DNA of 64,000 nucleotides from Pseudocercospora fijiensis CIRAD86 (lineage: Eukaryota > Ascomycota > Dothideomycetes > Mycosphaerellales > Mycosphaerellaceae): positions 250,666 to 314,665 of the forward strand of contig NW_006921555.1 of the NCBI RefSeq assembly GCF_000340215.1, in the 5' to 3' direction. Positions 13,828 to 25,552 of the stretch are shown here, one piece after another (position 1 is the stretch's first letter; each line of letters opens with the position of its first letter). The translations under genes and the position numbers were made by a program. The notes under the pieces were generated by a model. That model searched no databases, was not told the DNA's origin, and was given only the letters and a program-made list of their open reading frames with translations.

Positions 13828-13989
13828 TACTCTTATATAGTCGCATTTATTATTCTATAGTTTAACGGGTTAGGGAAATACGAGGCGGTCTATATTGCTT
13901 AACTACTATATCTACTTAGAGACGGTAGTATATATATATCGAATGCATTACGTATACTATACTTAGTATAGGCTTATATATACTCGAGC

Positions 13990-15250
13990 CTATCGATATA
14001 TTATAGTTGCCCCGCCTAGAATAGATCTATTGTCTCTAATATTTCCGAGATACCGCCCCGTATAGCCTCGAGCTATACGGCTACTCCGATACGTATACTA
14101 TCTCGTATTCTCTAGCCTTCCTCCTATACTATACTTACTATTCGATTAGCGTTAGATATCCCGTCTAATAATAAAGGTATATACTTATCGCGAATATAGT
14201 CGATTAAATCTTTATCCCTAAACTTAAGTTCTAGAACCTCCTTTACCTCCCCTAATACTTTATTAAGGTTAGCTATACTATATACGTCTAGTAGCTTATA
14301 GTATGCCGCCTCTAGAACCGGAATTACCTTAATAGTAAGATCTACTAAATCCTATTATATAAGTAGCCCTACTACTCGGCGTAGTAATCGGATACTATTT
14401 ACTATTAATAAGTAGTCTAGGTACTATTTCGCCTAGTATAGGATCGCGTCGGGAAAGTACTCCTACTATACGCTCTTAATTAATGTTATCGTTATTATAT
14501 AGAGTATTAATAGCAGATCGTCTAGATACGTATCTAGTAGTATTAACTTTATATACTACGCGGCTAGATAATACCTATTTACGGTCGGGCAGTCTATTCG
14601 TATTACCGCTATTATAACCGCTATCCTGTCGATAATAAAGCCTACTAGATATATATAGTACCTACTACTATCTAGTTTTGCGAATGTATTGTCTACGATT
14701 AACGTCCTATCGCCCTTAGTATATAGCTCTAAAAGCTTAGAATAGGCGACGACTAGGTACTTAAACCTATCCTTTACCGTATCCGGCTATATATAAAAGC
14801 CTACGTATCTTAGTATATTTAGTTCTATGCCTGCGGTCGAATAGTCCGGCCGTTTGATTTTCTTTGTCTCTAGTAGCTACGAGATGTCCTCGATAACTTT
14901 ATTCGCTTGTTTTTTATTTAACCCCGTGTACCGATATACTAATCTAGCTACTACTTTATATACTTCTATCGAACGACTCTAGGTATATATTATTATAAAC
15001 TATATTCTAATTCGCTAGTACGCCTCCTACGTACTATACTACTCTAGGTCTACTCGGTCGCTCTCGCTATAGTTATAACGCGTATTAGATTAGTCTATTA
15101 TCTACTTACCTATAATCTATTTGTATCTCCCCTCGGCCTCTATTATCTCTATAATCCCTCGCTATAGATACGTATTTTCTCTATCTCTACCGTCGCCGTA
15201 CTAGTACGTTATACGAGTTTGTTAACCTAATATATTAATATCGTATTTGC
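13990..15250 (-). pseudogene. decayed gene of unknown function, minus strand
   Basis: I do not recognise this gene. Read from about 15,250 down to 13,990, one minus-strand frame gives continuous protein-like sequence broken only by RIP-type stops. Readable parts include ANKVIEDIS, a stretch with GDRTLIVDNTFAKLD, and near the downstream end an acidic/basic helix-like part, NKVLGEVKEVLELKFRDKD. There are no catalytic motifs I can name and no clear membrane segment. It is transcribed away from the SNF2 cluster. It could be a host gene or a passenger of a repeat. Confidence 0.45.
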
Positions 15251-16109
15251 TTTTTATAATACTAAATCCCCTCCGCTTCGCCTATCTATATATAAACTAT
15301 TAGGCCGCCTAGAATAACGGGAATTAATGCCCGTAGATCCGATCTAGTAGCTTATACGCCCCTATTAGACGCTCGTATTGCGCCCTAGTATTATCTATCC
15401 TACTATCCTTACCGCGAACTCGTACTAGAGCGCCGGGCAATCTTATAATTATTAGATATCGCTAGATAGCGGCGCTTCTTTCGCGATATATCTCCTCTAA
15501 TAACTTCTCTCGCCCTCTTATACCTCCGCCTAAGCGCTAACGATCCTATTCGCGAACGGCGTATTCGATATCGAGTAGCGTAAAGTAGTCGTCGGTTATA
15601 CTCTATAATAGGAACTACGATAGACTTATTATCGCTTCTAGCGTAACTGCCCGATTATCGCGTATAACTACTATATAGTATAGATAATCTATACTACTAT
15701 ATCTAATACTTACTCGGCTAAGGGGAAACTCTATCCCCTTCTATAAACGGATTCGGCCTCGCTATTAAACTTAAAGACTAGTTATATCCCCTTCCCCTTC
15801 TATAGCGCGTAACTTATATCGTATCTATATATCTACGCTACTATCCGCCCTAATAGATATATCCTTACCTAAACTACCTATTATAGGAGATTACTATATC
15901 CTATACGTATATCTATCTCGCGCGTCTAATACTCGGTCGAAGACTCGACTCTCTCTTCTATCTTTATCCTATCTCGCCCGTTTCTATATAGTATATCTTC
16001 TATAGCTTATTGTATATATTAACTAATAATACGGCCGGTACTATTATGTACTATTGCGCCGACTGCCCTATACCTACTAACGCGCCCTATAATCTCGTAA
16101 TTAATAATA
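15251..16109. other. no gene seen
   Basis: RIP-degraded sequence between the minus-strand gene and the first promoter module. No convincing frame, repeat or RNA gene was found here. Confidence 0.3.
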
Positions 16110-16142
16110 CTAACTATTATTCTACCTAGTAAAACAGCTAGT
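16110..16142. repeat. HP1 half-element upstream of promoter module P1
   Basis: A single palindromic unit, from CTAACTATTATTCTACCTAG to AAAACAGCTAG. It directly abuts GTATTGCCTTAGGTAT, the sequence that also leads into modules P2 and P4. Confidence 0.55.
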
Positions 16143-16202
16143 ATTGCCTTAGGTATCCGCTACCGCGCCTACGTAGCTCGATATCGCCTTTACGTTTATC
16201 CT

Positions 16203-16390
16203 TTACTTAGGCTAAGTTTAACCGTATATTAGCGTGTTTTAGCGGACTTTACTTTACGGTATTAACTAAGGCGGCGAACGAAGCGTAGTCTCGACCTTAC
16301 TATATAAATTAGCTACGTCGCCTAGGAGGACTCTTTTATACGTATATTAGTAGAGTAAACCGCTAGTCTACCGGTCTTGCCTCGAGCGCT
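16203..16390 (+). promoter_or_regulatory. promoter module P1 with TATA box
   Basis: Similar to P2, P3 and P4 over about 190 bp. Shared landmarks are a TTAGnTTARGTTTAA start, CGTGTTTTAGCGGACTTTAC, AAGGCGGCGAACGAA, the TATA box TATATAAATTAGCTACGTCG (16,301-16,320), then AGTAAACCGCTAGTCTACCG. Its repeated position 5' of coding frames suggests a core promoter plus 5' leader. Confidence 0.65.
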
Positions 16391-16569
16391 ATTAACGTAC
16401 TAATATAGGTCTCTTCTCGGCTACTAACTCTCTTTACTTTATAATCTACTTCTACTACTAGCGACTTATACTCGTCTATCTATTCCTCCGGCCGGTAAAC
16501 TAGTCTATAGCCCTATACGTATATCCTATACTACCGTACTATACTACGCTACGACTACCTACTAAGCTC

Positions 16570-17080
16570 CCTACTACGTCCGATTATCGCTATAGTAGAC
16601 TATACCGATAGTACCGCTATCGCGCCCTTTAAGGCCGAACTCTATCGTCTCTATATTAATAAAAACCGCTAGCTATTTTTCTACGCCTACTTAATTAATA
16701 AAGAGATCGAATACTACCGCGGTCGAATATTAAGCTTCTCTTAGCTCGACCTCGATAGCTATTCCGAAAAGCTCCGCTAACTCCGACTACGTAAGCTCGC
16801 GATCTTCCTAGTTAGTATCGGCTATACTAGATTTTAAAGAGACTATACTCGGTATATTTAGAGATATTAGCCTCGTATACTAGCGATAGAGCTATAGAAG
16901 TTAAGGTCGGAATCGTCTCTATATAGCTCCGCTATAATAATTAGCATTTATTTAGTTACTCTATATAGAACTAGGCGTAGGGAAGCCTATATACGCCCTA
17001 GGTTACCTATTATACTATACTCTCGATAGCGGATTAATACGGACGTACGTAGTATTATAGACTATACTATAGCTTATACT
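16570..17080 (+). pseudogene. decayed gene downstream of P1, unknown
   Basis: A plus-strand frame of about 170 codons reads as protein-like after RIP correction (KAELYRLYINKNR, INKEIEYYRGRILSFS, EKLRQLRLRKLAIF). It is charged and helix-like. I cannot assign a family. It starts some 250 bp after the TATA box of P1, the same arrangement as SNF2-B and SNF2-C, so it is probably the first exon or a 5' fragment of a related element gene that was later cut. Confidence 0.4.
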
Positions 17081-17198
17081 ACTATAGTTCTATACTATCT
17101 AGCTCTCTATTACTCTTATCCTTATATAATAATTTAATTTATATATCTACTATTTTATCCTTTCCTATACTATATATACCGATATCTCCCGTAATCGT

Positions 17199-17309
17199 CG
17201 ACTATTTTACTAGCTAGTAAAGTCTATCGTCCCTATAGCCGCTATAGTTGCCTTATATTCTATCTAGCTATACGTATCTACTATTGCCTCCGCTAGTAGA
17301 ATAGTCGAC
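17199..17309. repeat. HP1 element (wide spacing)
   Basis: Left palindrome CGACTATTTTACTAGCTAGT at 17,199 and right arm CTCCGCTAGTAGAATAGTCG ending at 17,309 are separated by about 60 bp. The ends CGACTAT and ATAGTCG are exact inverted copies. It sits upstream of P2, as the 16,110 half-element does for P1. Confidence 0.6.
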
Positions 17310-17362
17310 TATGCCTTAGGTATCTATTAGCTCGGTACGCTAGTCGTTACCCGACTTTATAT

Positions 17363-17560
17363 CCTTTACTTAGATTAAGTTTAATACTATACTAGCGTGT
17401 TTCGGTAGACTTTACCTCTCGGCCTCGACTAAAGCAGCGAATAAAGCGCAATCCTAACTTTGCTATATAAATTCGCTACGTCGCTTAGGACAACCTTTTT
17501 ATATGCGCCTTAGTAAAGTAAACCGCTAGTCTACCGGTCTTAGCCCGAGCGCCTATACTA
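17363..17560 (+). promoter_or_regulatory. promoter module P2 with TATA box
   Basis: Second copy of the promoter module. TTAGATTAAGTTTAATACTA opens it, TATATAAATTCGCTACGTCG is at about 17,464, and AGTAAACCGCTAGTCTACCG follows. An HP1 half-element lies downstream at 17,643. Confidence 0.65.
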
Positions 17561-17642
17561 CGCTAATTTATATCTCTTTCTACTCCTCGACTTCTCTTCT
17601 ACCTTACTACCTACTTCTACTACCGCCTACTCTACTTACCTA

Positions 17643-17669
17643 GTAACTTTTCCGCCTAGTAAATTAGTC
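17643..17669. repeat. HP1 half-element downstream of P2
   Basis: TAACTTTTCCGCCTAGTAAA followed by TTAGTCT: a single palindromic unit in the 5' leader position, as also found after P3 and P4. Confidence 0.5.
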
Positions 17670-17689
17670 TATAGTTATACTACTGTTAT

Positions 17690-19190
17690 ATCCGTATATA
17701 TACTATAAACTATATACGTCGTCGCCTCCGATTACTACTATAGTAAAGGTCGCCGACGATAATACTATAGATAGTACGCTAGGCCGATCCCGCGTAGATT
17801 AATAAGCTATAGCTATCTTCTATAATCGCTACTACGAATACTTTAATATTATATATAATTACTTTATCGACCTAGTCTAGTTCGTATCCTAGGTAAGCGC
17901 TTACCTCTATTATACCGCTATACGCCGTAAGCTCGTTAGGACTATATATAATATATCCCGTAGTATTTATTTCTTATCCCGCCCCTACGTACGTCCTTTC
18001 TTCGATAGTACCTTACTATAAGTTAGCTACGCTATAGACTGCTTTACTAGCTAGTAAACGGTTAGCGATATCTATTACCTTTACTAGCTAGCAAAGCGGT
18101 TTATAGTTAACGAAACTATATACTACCCGACTAACTAGCGTATAGTACTCGATTATTAGCGAATATATAGGACTCTATCTAGCGGTACCCTAAAGTTACT
18201 ATATCTATTCCTATACTAGAGTATCGCGTCTACTAGCTTATATAACTAGTCGCCCCGTTCTATCGGTTTACGGTAGTCTTATCGCTTATCTATATATATA
18301 TTATCCTATAGTCTTCTAAAGTTAGGTTTACTATCGACGTAGACCTATTCGCCTACGACGCGCTCTATCTACTACTAGGTATATATCGGATCCCGTACGC
18401 TACCTTAGACTATATATCTATATATTAGAGTACTATCGCCTATAGATCCTTCGAAGACAATCTAGACGTAAAGGCGATTATTTATTACTCTTATAGCCGC
18501 GCTCGCCTAGCTATATTTTATATTACTACTATAACCGATATCTCCGCTATTGCCTAGAAACGCTTATAGAACTAGCCGTTAGCGCTTAGGACTTAGCGTC
18601 TAGTATACTATTTATATTGTATCGATCCCGTCTACTATTATCTCGAGCTAGACTTGCCCTATCTACTCTCTACTCGTCTATCTACGGCTTTTATACTAGA
18701 GTATATCTTTAGCGACGACGAGATTAAGCGCATTCGCGGTCGTATCTTTAAACCGTAATCTACCGAGATATAGTCTATCTAGGCCTAAATAAAGCACTAA
18801 TTAATATCCTAGAGAGCTCTACTCGCGCGTCCTAGGCTTTAATATAGTCTCCGCGAGATCGACGTACGAGTTTCTTATCGGCGTATCTTTATTCCTTTCG
18901 GTAGATAGACGATACGCTTAGACATTATTAGTCCTATAGTATACTATATCGTATATTACGCGAATAACTATATTTAACTATACTATCTACGAATTCCTAC
19001 GTACTCTATTCCCTACCTTCGTTCGACTAACCTATTTTAATACTCGTCTTACGCTATATAATACGCTAGCCTATAGTACTTAGCTACTAATAGTGTTACC
19101 TACTAGGAAATTATCGCGTCCTCGTAATGCCTCGCCCTCTATTATCCGCTATTTTTTACTAATACTAACCGTAATCCTATATAGTAAAAT
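17690..19190 (+). pseudogene. decayed gene downstream of P2, unknown
   Basis: Protein-like frames after RIP correction cover 17,690-18,030 (for example FYNRYYEYFNIIYNYFIDLV) and about 18,120-18,960 (for example GLNKALINILESSTRAS near 18,790). They are separated by an HP1 element at 18,037-18,102 that is followed by CTAACTAG, consistent with an intron. I see no domain I can name. By position it should be a paralogous-promoter gene of the same cluster as SNF2-B, but its product looks different. Confidence 0.35.
18037..18102. repeat. HP1 inverted-repeat element, probably intronic
   Basis: Two palindromes, GACTGCTTTACTAGCTAGTA and CCTTTACTAGCTAGCAAAGC, 41 bp apart start to start. Intron-type CTAACTAG follows at about 18,136, before the frame resumes. 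Confidence 0.65.
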
Positions 19191-19254
19191 AGTCGCGCCT
19201 ATATTCTATATCTATTAGCCTAGTATACCTTATACTACTTTACTTTACCTTACC

Positions 19255-19430
19255 TCCTACCCTACTTATATTAAGTTTAATCGTATACTACCCCGTTTTC
19301 GGTAGACTTTACTTCTCGGCTTTAACTAAGGCGGCGAACGAAATATAATCCTAGCCTATCTATATAAATTAGCTACGTCGCTCGGGATAACTCTTTTACG
19401 TAGCCTTTAGTTAGGTCGACCGCGTTACTA
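19255..19430 (+). promoter_or_regulatory. promoter module P3 of SNF2-B
   Basis: Third copy: TTAAGTTTAATCGTATACTA, CGGTAGACTTTACTTCTCGG, AAGGCGGCGAACGAA, and TATATAAATTAGCTACGTCG at 19,361. A CTA triplet run (19,530-19,580) and an HP1 half-element follow before the SNF2-B frame. Confidence 0.65.
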
Positions 19431-19529
19431 TTTAACGCGTACGCGCCTATAGCCTATACGTTAGTCTAAGCGCCTACGCGCTATCTATTTATATTTCTCT
19501 TCCTCCGTATCTTCCCTACTTTTCTATCT

Positions 19530-19583
19530 ACTACTACTACTACTACTACTACTACTTTAACTACTACTACTACTACTTCTACT
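19530..19583. repeat. (CTA)n simple repeat in the SNF2-B leader
   Basis: About 17 near-consecutive CTA/ACT triplets. CTA may derive from CCA, CAA or CTG through RIP, so the original could have been a different triplet. Confidence 0.7.
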
Positions 19584-19589
19584 ATCTGT

Positions 19590-19620
19590 CGTTATTTTCT
19601 AGCTAGTAAAGCAGTCTATA
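19590..19620. repeat. HP1 half-element in the SNF2-B leader
   Basis: GTTATTTTCTAGCTAGTAAA followed by GCAGTCTATA, a palindromic unit of the HP1 type just before the coding frame. Confidence 0.5.
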
Positions 19621-20498
19621 ATCGAATTAGTACTATCTAGGCGATACCTAAGGACGTTTCTAAGTTAAATATAGCGGACGACCCCGAAGTACTAGCTCTA
19701 GGCTCTCTACGTCTATCTAGGCGTCTACCCTCTCCGGTTATTAGTCCTCTTATACCTAGCGACGTATATAAATTTACGTATAATAAAAAGGCCTTTCTCG
19801 GCGAGGCTAGGTCGACCCGAGTAGATAATACTTATAACTACTAGCGAACTATACGCGTAATAGACGACCTAACGAATATCCTTTATAAGTAGTATAAGAC
19901 GTACGACGTATATAAGATTAACGATTAGGATCCGGTACTATAGCGAGCCTTCCTATAAGATATTAGTAATAGTATCGATATAACTTTTTTGACTTCGGAT
20001 ACTATTAAATCTACTAATATAAAATATCTCCCGAGTAAGCGTAAGAGTACTATCTAGGCTAATACTAACTAGCTATAGCTTACGCCCTAGCCTAATACCC
20101 TATTCCCTATTACCGACGCCTAGCGTATATTATACGCTAGTATACTCGATACCTTATAGTACTATCGCTCTAGATATATAGCTACGCCTCTATCGTTTAA
20201 CGAAGCCTATACGGTAATAAATATCGACGTTACTATACTCCTAGACGGCGAGATCGATAAAGTTAGTAAATACCTATACTATATTACGTTTTATAGACTC
20301 TATCTTATAATATAGTAACTATAGGCTATTATATAGATCGTCGAAATATAGAAATTACCTATATAGGGCGCTATTCTCGCCGACGATACTAGTACTAGTA
20401 AGACTATCTCTATCCTCTATACCGCTATAGCTTAGTCCGAGTATATCGAAGAATAGCGTATCGTATATTAAAGTAAGAAATATTAATTCTAACGTATA

Positions 20499-20563
20499 GA
20501 TTATTTTACCGGCCGGTAAATATACGTCTAGATATCTATTTACTAGCCGGTAAAACGGTCTAT
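20499..20563. repeat. HP1 element inside the SNF2-B intron
   Basis: GATTATTTTACCGGCCGGTA and TTTACTAGCCGGTAAAACGG form the two palindromes. The element lies inside the intron 20,473-20,597, whose position is confirmed by SNF2-C. Confidence 0.75.
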
Positions 20564-22242
20564 ATATATACTTATCTCCTACTAACTATCGTCGTAGCTA
20601 TACTCGACTACGCTTATATAGAGCGAGGTATCGTACTAGACTCTATCTTCGGCTATTACGTCCCCTTCTATAATATACCGACTATTTCCGACGACGACCC
20701 GTACGATCTACTTATAATAGTAGTTAAGACTTTCCTCGACTAGCGATTCGGCGTTAGTAGCCGCTAGACGCTCTAGTATAGGATACTCGATTACCTAAAG
20801 TACGAAGCCGACGGTATTTACCTAGGCCCTCTTAAAGAGGATATTAATATATAGAAGTCGACTATCGCCGAATTATATACCGAGCTAGATAAGACTTATA
20901 TAACGCCTTACTACTACGCTCCTATCTACTAAATCGGGACCGCCGCGACGATTAATACCTAGCGCGATACCTATAACCGGTACTTTAGTTCTAATCCTAA
21001 CTATACTCGCTATATCTACGTCGCTACTCTTATCGCGCTTAATAGCGAGTCTCGCTATCCTATCTATATTATCCGGCGTTACCTAAATATATCCGACGGC
21101 CTAGGACTTATCGAATATATTATATCCCTTTCGGACCGCGATCTATAGACTACTCGTACGCTTATTATCTCTACTCGCGAGGCCTTTGTTTAAGAGACAC
21201 TTGTACCTAGCCTAGCGTACTATAAGCGATATAACCGCCTAGCTTAGTTTTAGGATCGGCTATAGCTATATTAGTAGAAGGACGAATTATAACTATAGAA
21301 TCTCGAGGTAGTCGATTATCGAATAGAGCGTAGAGACCGTACTAATAATACTATTAGAGAACTCTAGATTGCCCGTAATACTAAATTATATAATAAGTAT
21401 TAATCCGATAATACGTTTCGTTTCGCTAACTTACGCGCCGTATATCTATCTATCGTTATATATAATAAGGTATACTACTTCCGAGCGTAGTTCTTATTCT
21501 AAACGGACGCTATATAGAATCTCTTTAATAACGCGTATACGGTAGCTATATTTGCTATAGCGACTCTATTAGCTACCGATTTTAACGACTTCGCTATACT
21601 TACTTAGTTTCTATTCTATTATATCCTTAAACTATAGGATGCCCGAGATCGGACTAATCTTATTATAGGATTTTCGGACGTTACTAATACCGTAGTATAC
21701 TATAGCCGTTTCTAACGCGACTATAGCCTCCGATAGAGCGCTATCCCCGAAGATCTACGAATCTATCGTATAGCTCTACTATCTCGCCGCGTCTATACTA
21801 GCGCTATATACTTTCGCGATATCGTCCTTTAAATACTTAATCCTAAAGCCCTATATAGGCCCCTTAACGACGACGACTAGATATATCTAATAATATTCGC
21901 CTTTAGCTTCTATATCCTCCGACGCTCTAAGGGAAACTAACTTAAGATTTGTAACTATACTATAATCTTAGGGGACGATATTCCTTTATAGTAAGTCGTT
22001 AATATCGAGGTATAATATACTCCTATTTCCTAGGTAAAATACCGCGCTACTTACTATCGCTTCGCTAAGCGTATCGATAAGCTAGACTACGGTATTAAGC
22101 GCCCCTCTACTACGCTAACTTACGAGGTACTATTTCGCTAGCTTAGTCTCTATACCGCCTATCCTCTTCTCGCTACTATCGCCGACCGAAGGCTAACCTC
22201 CTCTATACTAACTCTTTAATCTCTATAAGTCTATTACGCCGT

Positions 22243-22315
22243 AGACTATTTTACTAGCTAGTAAAAACTAGTAGACGTATACGACTATTTCGCTAGCTAG
22301 TAAAGTAGTCTATAG
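22243..22315. repeat. HP1 element in the probable second intron of SNF2-B
   Basis: GACTATTTTACTAGCTAGTA and GACTATTTCGCTAGCTAGTA stand 39 bp apart. An ATAAGT (possibly RIP-mutated GTAAGT) lies upstream near 22,226, and CGCTAATATAACTCTAG follows downstream. Confidence 0.65.
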
Positions 22316-24023
22316 TCTAACCGTCCGCCGCTACTTTCTCGCTAATATAACTCTAGCGCCTTATATTAGATAATAATATAGGACTTCTTTTAGTTCTATA
22401 TAAAGGGCTCTACGCCCCTTCTTACCCTAAGCCGTCGTATAGATCGACTCGTCTATCTAGTCCGCCTATCTCCGAAGTACCTAGCGATACTATAGCTTAT
22501 CTATATATATATTATCTAGCTTTTATCTAAGGTAGTATTCTAGGTCGAAGAGCTACTTAATTACTAACTCCTCGACCTCGTATTAGAGTTATATTAGATC
22601 TAATACTCTACTATCTATACTAGTATAATATACGTCGAGCGCGCTACTACTAAGGATACCTTTAATAATAATCCTCGAATCTAGGCTATTATCCTATCCT
22701 CGCGTACTAATACGGAGTCTATTAATCTATATTACGGTATATACGTATAGTATATCGTAGATATTGTCGACTTTAGTAAAAAGAACTCGATCGTTAATCG
22801 TTATACTCGTATAGGATAGACTTACGCCGTTACGGTATTCGAATTAAGCCTCGTTAATACTATTAACTCGCGCTACTAGTAGACCTTCTATCTCGATATT
22901 TAGGAGCGGCTTACTATAGTAGTCTTACCGCCCGACGGGCTTATAAATAAAGAGATCTACTATATTTAGTTAGACGAGATCGTATAAGCCTATAGTACTA
23001 CCGGTATGCCCCCTATAACCCGATTCCGTAAATACGCTAATACTAATATTAGATAGTATATAGCCGACGCCTATATATATAAGTCCTACGGTATTCGCTA
23101 CTAGATATTAGATACTATATAGGGCTATATCTCCGATTTAACCTATAAGAATCTCGTCCTAGTCGAAGCTATCTTTCGCCTATTACTTAGTAGTATAATA
23201 GTAGGAGAAGTCGCTACTATCGTCGACTACTAGTAGCCCGCGCTAGATAACTTCCTTTAGGCCGATAAGCGTAACCTAGACTATACGGGAGGATACGACT
23301 ACGAGTATCTTAAGTACGCTATAGCGTAATATCTATACTATAACGACGTTATCGAGGATATCCGTCCGATTCGACTTATATAGTACCTTTACTATTTCGC
23401 TACTAAGGCCCTTACTATAGATTAATACGACTCTACTATTATTCCTAATTAGTATAGTAAGTCGTACTATATATTATTATCTATTTCGCCGTCTAGTATA
23501 GTAGTTATTACCTCCGTTACTAGTCGAATTACTAATACCCTTTATAGTATATCTTAAGTACGTTTAGCGGCGTACTTCTAACTACGACGCCGATTTTGCC
23601 TAGGCTATATAAAATATCGGCTACTACGCTCCTACTCTCGCGTCCCTTATCCGAAGATTTCGGAGTTTTACCGGTCCCTTCGATAATTATAATAATAATA
23701 GTAACTATAGAGTTACTACTCCCTCCCTTAGAACGCCGTCTAACCGCGAATCTAACCGTATAAATATATAGCTATACTTACTAGGTAGTTAGGCTAGCTC
23801 TCCTATTTGCCCTAACTCTAGCGACTCTATCGGAGATACTAGCGCTATAGACGAGCTAACCCTACGCGCTCGTTACTTAACTAAGCGATTTCTTACTCTA
23901 CTAGTTGCTCCGTATCCTCGCCTAGCCGACGATATATTAGCTTATACTAAGCGCGTTAAGCTAGCGGCCGGCGCCTCGTCTATAGTACTAGTCGAGAGTA
24001 GCGACGCCGAGGATACCGAGTAA

Positions 24024-25169
24024 GGCGTAGGTATATACGTACGAGCCCTATATATAGAGAGTAGATATTAATATAGATCTCCTCGAGTAGGTCTCTATAG
24101 GACGACTAGTAAGTACGCGTATCCTAGGCGTTAGGTCCTATAGGTTACTAACTAGGCGCGCGTATAGATAGTCTAGTCTATATACTAAATACTAGCCGAT
24201 TAAGTAGAGCAATTTCCTATTATATCTGTAGCCTTTTCTATAGGTTTTCCTCCTATCTATATATAGTCTACCTAGTCGGTACTTGTAATATATACTATTA
24301 ATATAACCGAATTATAGTAGCCGTTACGCGTAGATCTAGAGTCTATATAACCGACTCCGAACTACTATTATCCGCGAGGCCCTACCGCTATTATCTAACC
24401 CGCCTATATCTTCGTTATACTTTATATATACGTAATATAATCGCCGAGTATCTATAGTAACGATAGAGAGTCTTTCCCTACCGCTTAGGTATTTTATCTA
24501 CCTATCTTCCTACCTCTACCGATATTATATATTTCCTACTATCTAGTTATTATATCTTACCTATAAGATACGCCGTTTATAGGATTATACGGGCGAGTAT
24601 AATAGAAGATACGTCTATAGATATATGTCTAAGCTAGGTCTTATATTCCGCTATTATCTCCCTTAGGTTTAGTATACTATCGGTCTATCTCTATTACGAT
24701 ACCCCCTTTTATTAGTCGCTAACTATTTTACTAGCCGGGGAAAAAATAGTTAAAAGGGTTTATACGGCGGCGTCTCTAATAAGTACTCTATCGGTTACTA
24801 ACCCGTTTTAACCGGATATACTCTCGCGGCGATAGTTAACTACTTTTCCGACTAGTAAAGTCGTTAGTATTGCCTTAGTTATATTTCGTCTTACCGCGTC
24901 TACTCTAGTTAGACTTTACTTTACTTCCTTCTACGCCTTATACCTACCGCGTACGTAAAGTCTACGTATATATTACGTTACTATTATATACCGCTTCGTC
25001 GTCGTTCGGCTACCTTCTATAGCCCTACTTCGTATATAACCTCGCCTATATTATAGATAGAGATATACGACTTCGATATACTATATAAAATTATATAGGC
25101 GACGTAAGCGGTCCGTCTAGTATAGGATCTCGGTAAGGTAATAGCGTCGCTTCGGCTTTACTTTATTCC
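24024..25169. other. no gene seen; spacer with split HP1 element
   Basis: RIP-degraded sequence between the SNF2-B stop and promoter P4. Apart from HP1 palindromes at 24,719 and 24,839 I see nothing I can support. Confidence 0.35.
24719..24868. repeat. split HP1 element upstream of P4
   Basis: Left palindrome CTAACTATTTTACTAGCCGG at 24,719 and right TTTTCCGACTAGTAAAGTCG ending GTTAG at 24,868, with about 85 bp between. The right end joins GTATTGCCTTAGTTAT, as at P1. Confidence 0.55.
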
Positions 25170-25350
25170 TTTCTCTTAGATTAGGTTCTAAACCCTATAC
25201 TAGCGCGTTTTAGCGGACTTTACCTATCGGCCTTAACTAACGTACCGAACGAAAGGCAGTCCTAACTTTACTATATAAATTAGCTATATCGCTTAAAACG
25301 TCTCTTTTATACGTGTATTAGTAAAGTAAACCGCCCTATATATTTGCGCT
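25170..25350 (+). promoter_or_regulatory. promoter module P4 of SNF2-C
   Basis: Fourth copy: TTAGATTAGGTTCTAAACCC, GCGCGTTTTAGCGGACTTTA, a variant of the CGAACGAA block, TATATAAATTAGCTATATCG at about 25,272 and AGTAAAGTAAACCGCC. It lies about 270 bp before the SNF2-C reading frame. Confidence 0.65.
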
Positions 25351-25494
25351 ATCTACGCGGCCCGCTATATAAACGGTTAGAGGTCCGAGCGCTAATACTA
25401 GTATATATCTTTCTACTATCGCCCTAACTTCTTCTACTTTATAATCTACTCCTACTACTACTACTTTCCCCGTCTACCTACCTCTATCTCGTTT

Positions 25495-25552
25495 CTCTAT
25501 TTAGTAAACTAGTCTATACTCCTATTTTCTCTGCCTAGTAAACCGATCTATA
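25495..25552. repeat. HP1 element in the SNF2-C leader
   Basis: CTATTTAGTAAACTAGTCTA followed by CTATTTTCTCTGCCTAGTAA. Degenerate, but in the same 5' leader position as the half-elements after P2 and P3. Confidence 0.45.

Larger units (their letters stand above)
10816..13970. other. no gene recognised; RIP-degraded spacer with two HP1 elements
   Basis: Pyrimidine-rich simple sequence is visible at about 11,100-11,560 (many CTATTA/CTCCTC runs). A proline/serine/leucine-rich frame continuing from RecQ-1 can be read for a few hundred bases but matches nothing I know. Beyond the two HP1 elements listed separately I see no supported feature. Confidence 0.4.
19630..24023 (+). pseudogene. SNF2-family helicase pseudogene (SNF2-B)
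   Basis: SNF2 proteins are ATP-driven chromatin or DNA translocases. Here the N-terminal part (from about 19,640) is followed by motif I, GAILADDTSTSKTISIL (originally DMGTGKT), at 20,368-20,415. The C-terminal helicase lobe includes AIILSSRTNTESINL near 22,690 and a motif VI-like RYTRIGQTYAVTVFEL at about 22,800-22,845. An acidic tail ends ESSDAEDTE with TAA at 24,021-24,023. An intron lies at 20,473-20,597 (GTAAGA ... TACTAAC ... GTAG) and a probable second one around 22,226-22,370; both hold an HP1 element. The start codon is not certain. It is driven by P3. SNF2-C shares the intron position and motif order. Many RIP stops make it inactive. Confidence 0.8.

Noticed and set aside
10816..13970. 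tRNA, rRNA or other structured RNA genes
   Set aside because: No tRNA-like arm pattern or rRNA-like conserved stretch was seen here or elsewhere in the window; short palindromes are explained by HP1.
18301..18330. TATATATATA-rich runs (also 30,970, 34,555, 58,500) as promoters or origins
   Set aside because: TA runs arise directly from RIP of CA/TG-containing simple sequence and are scattered everywhere; none has other promoter features apart from the P1-P4 modules.
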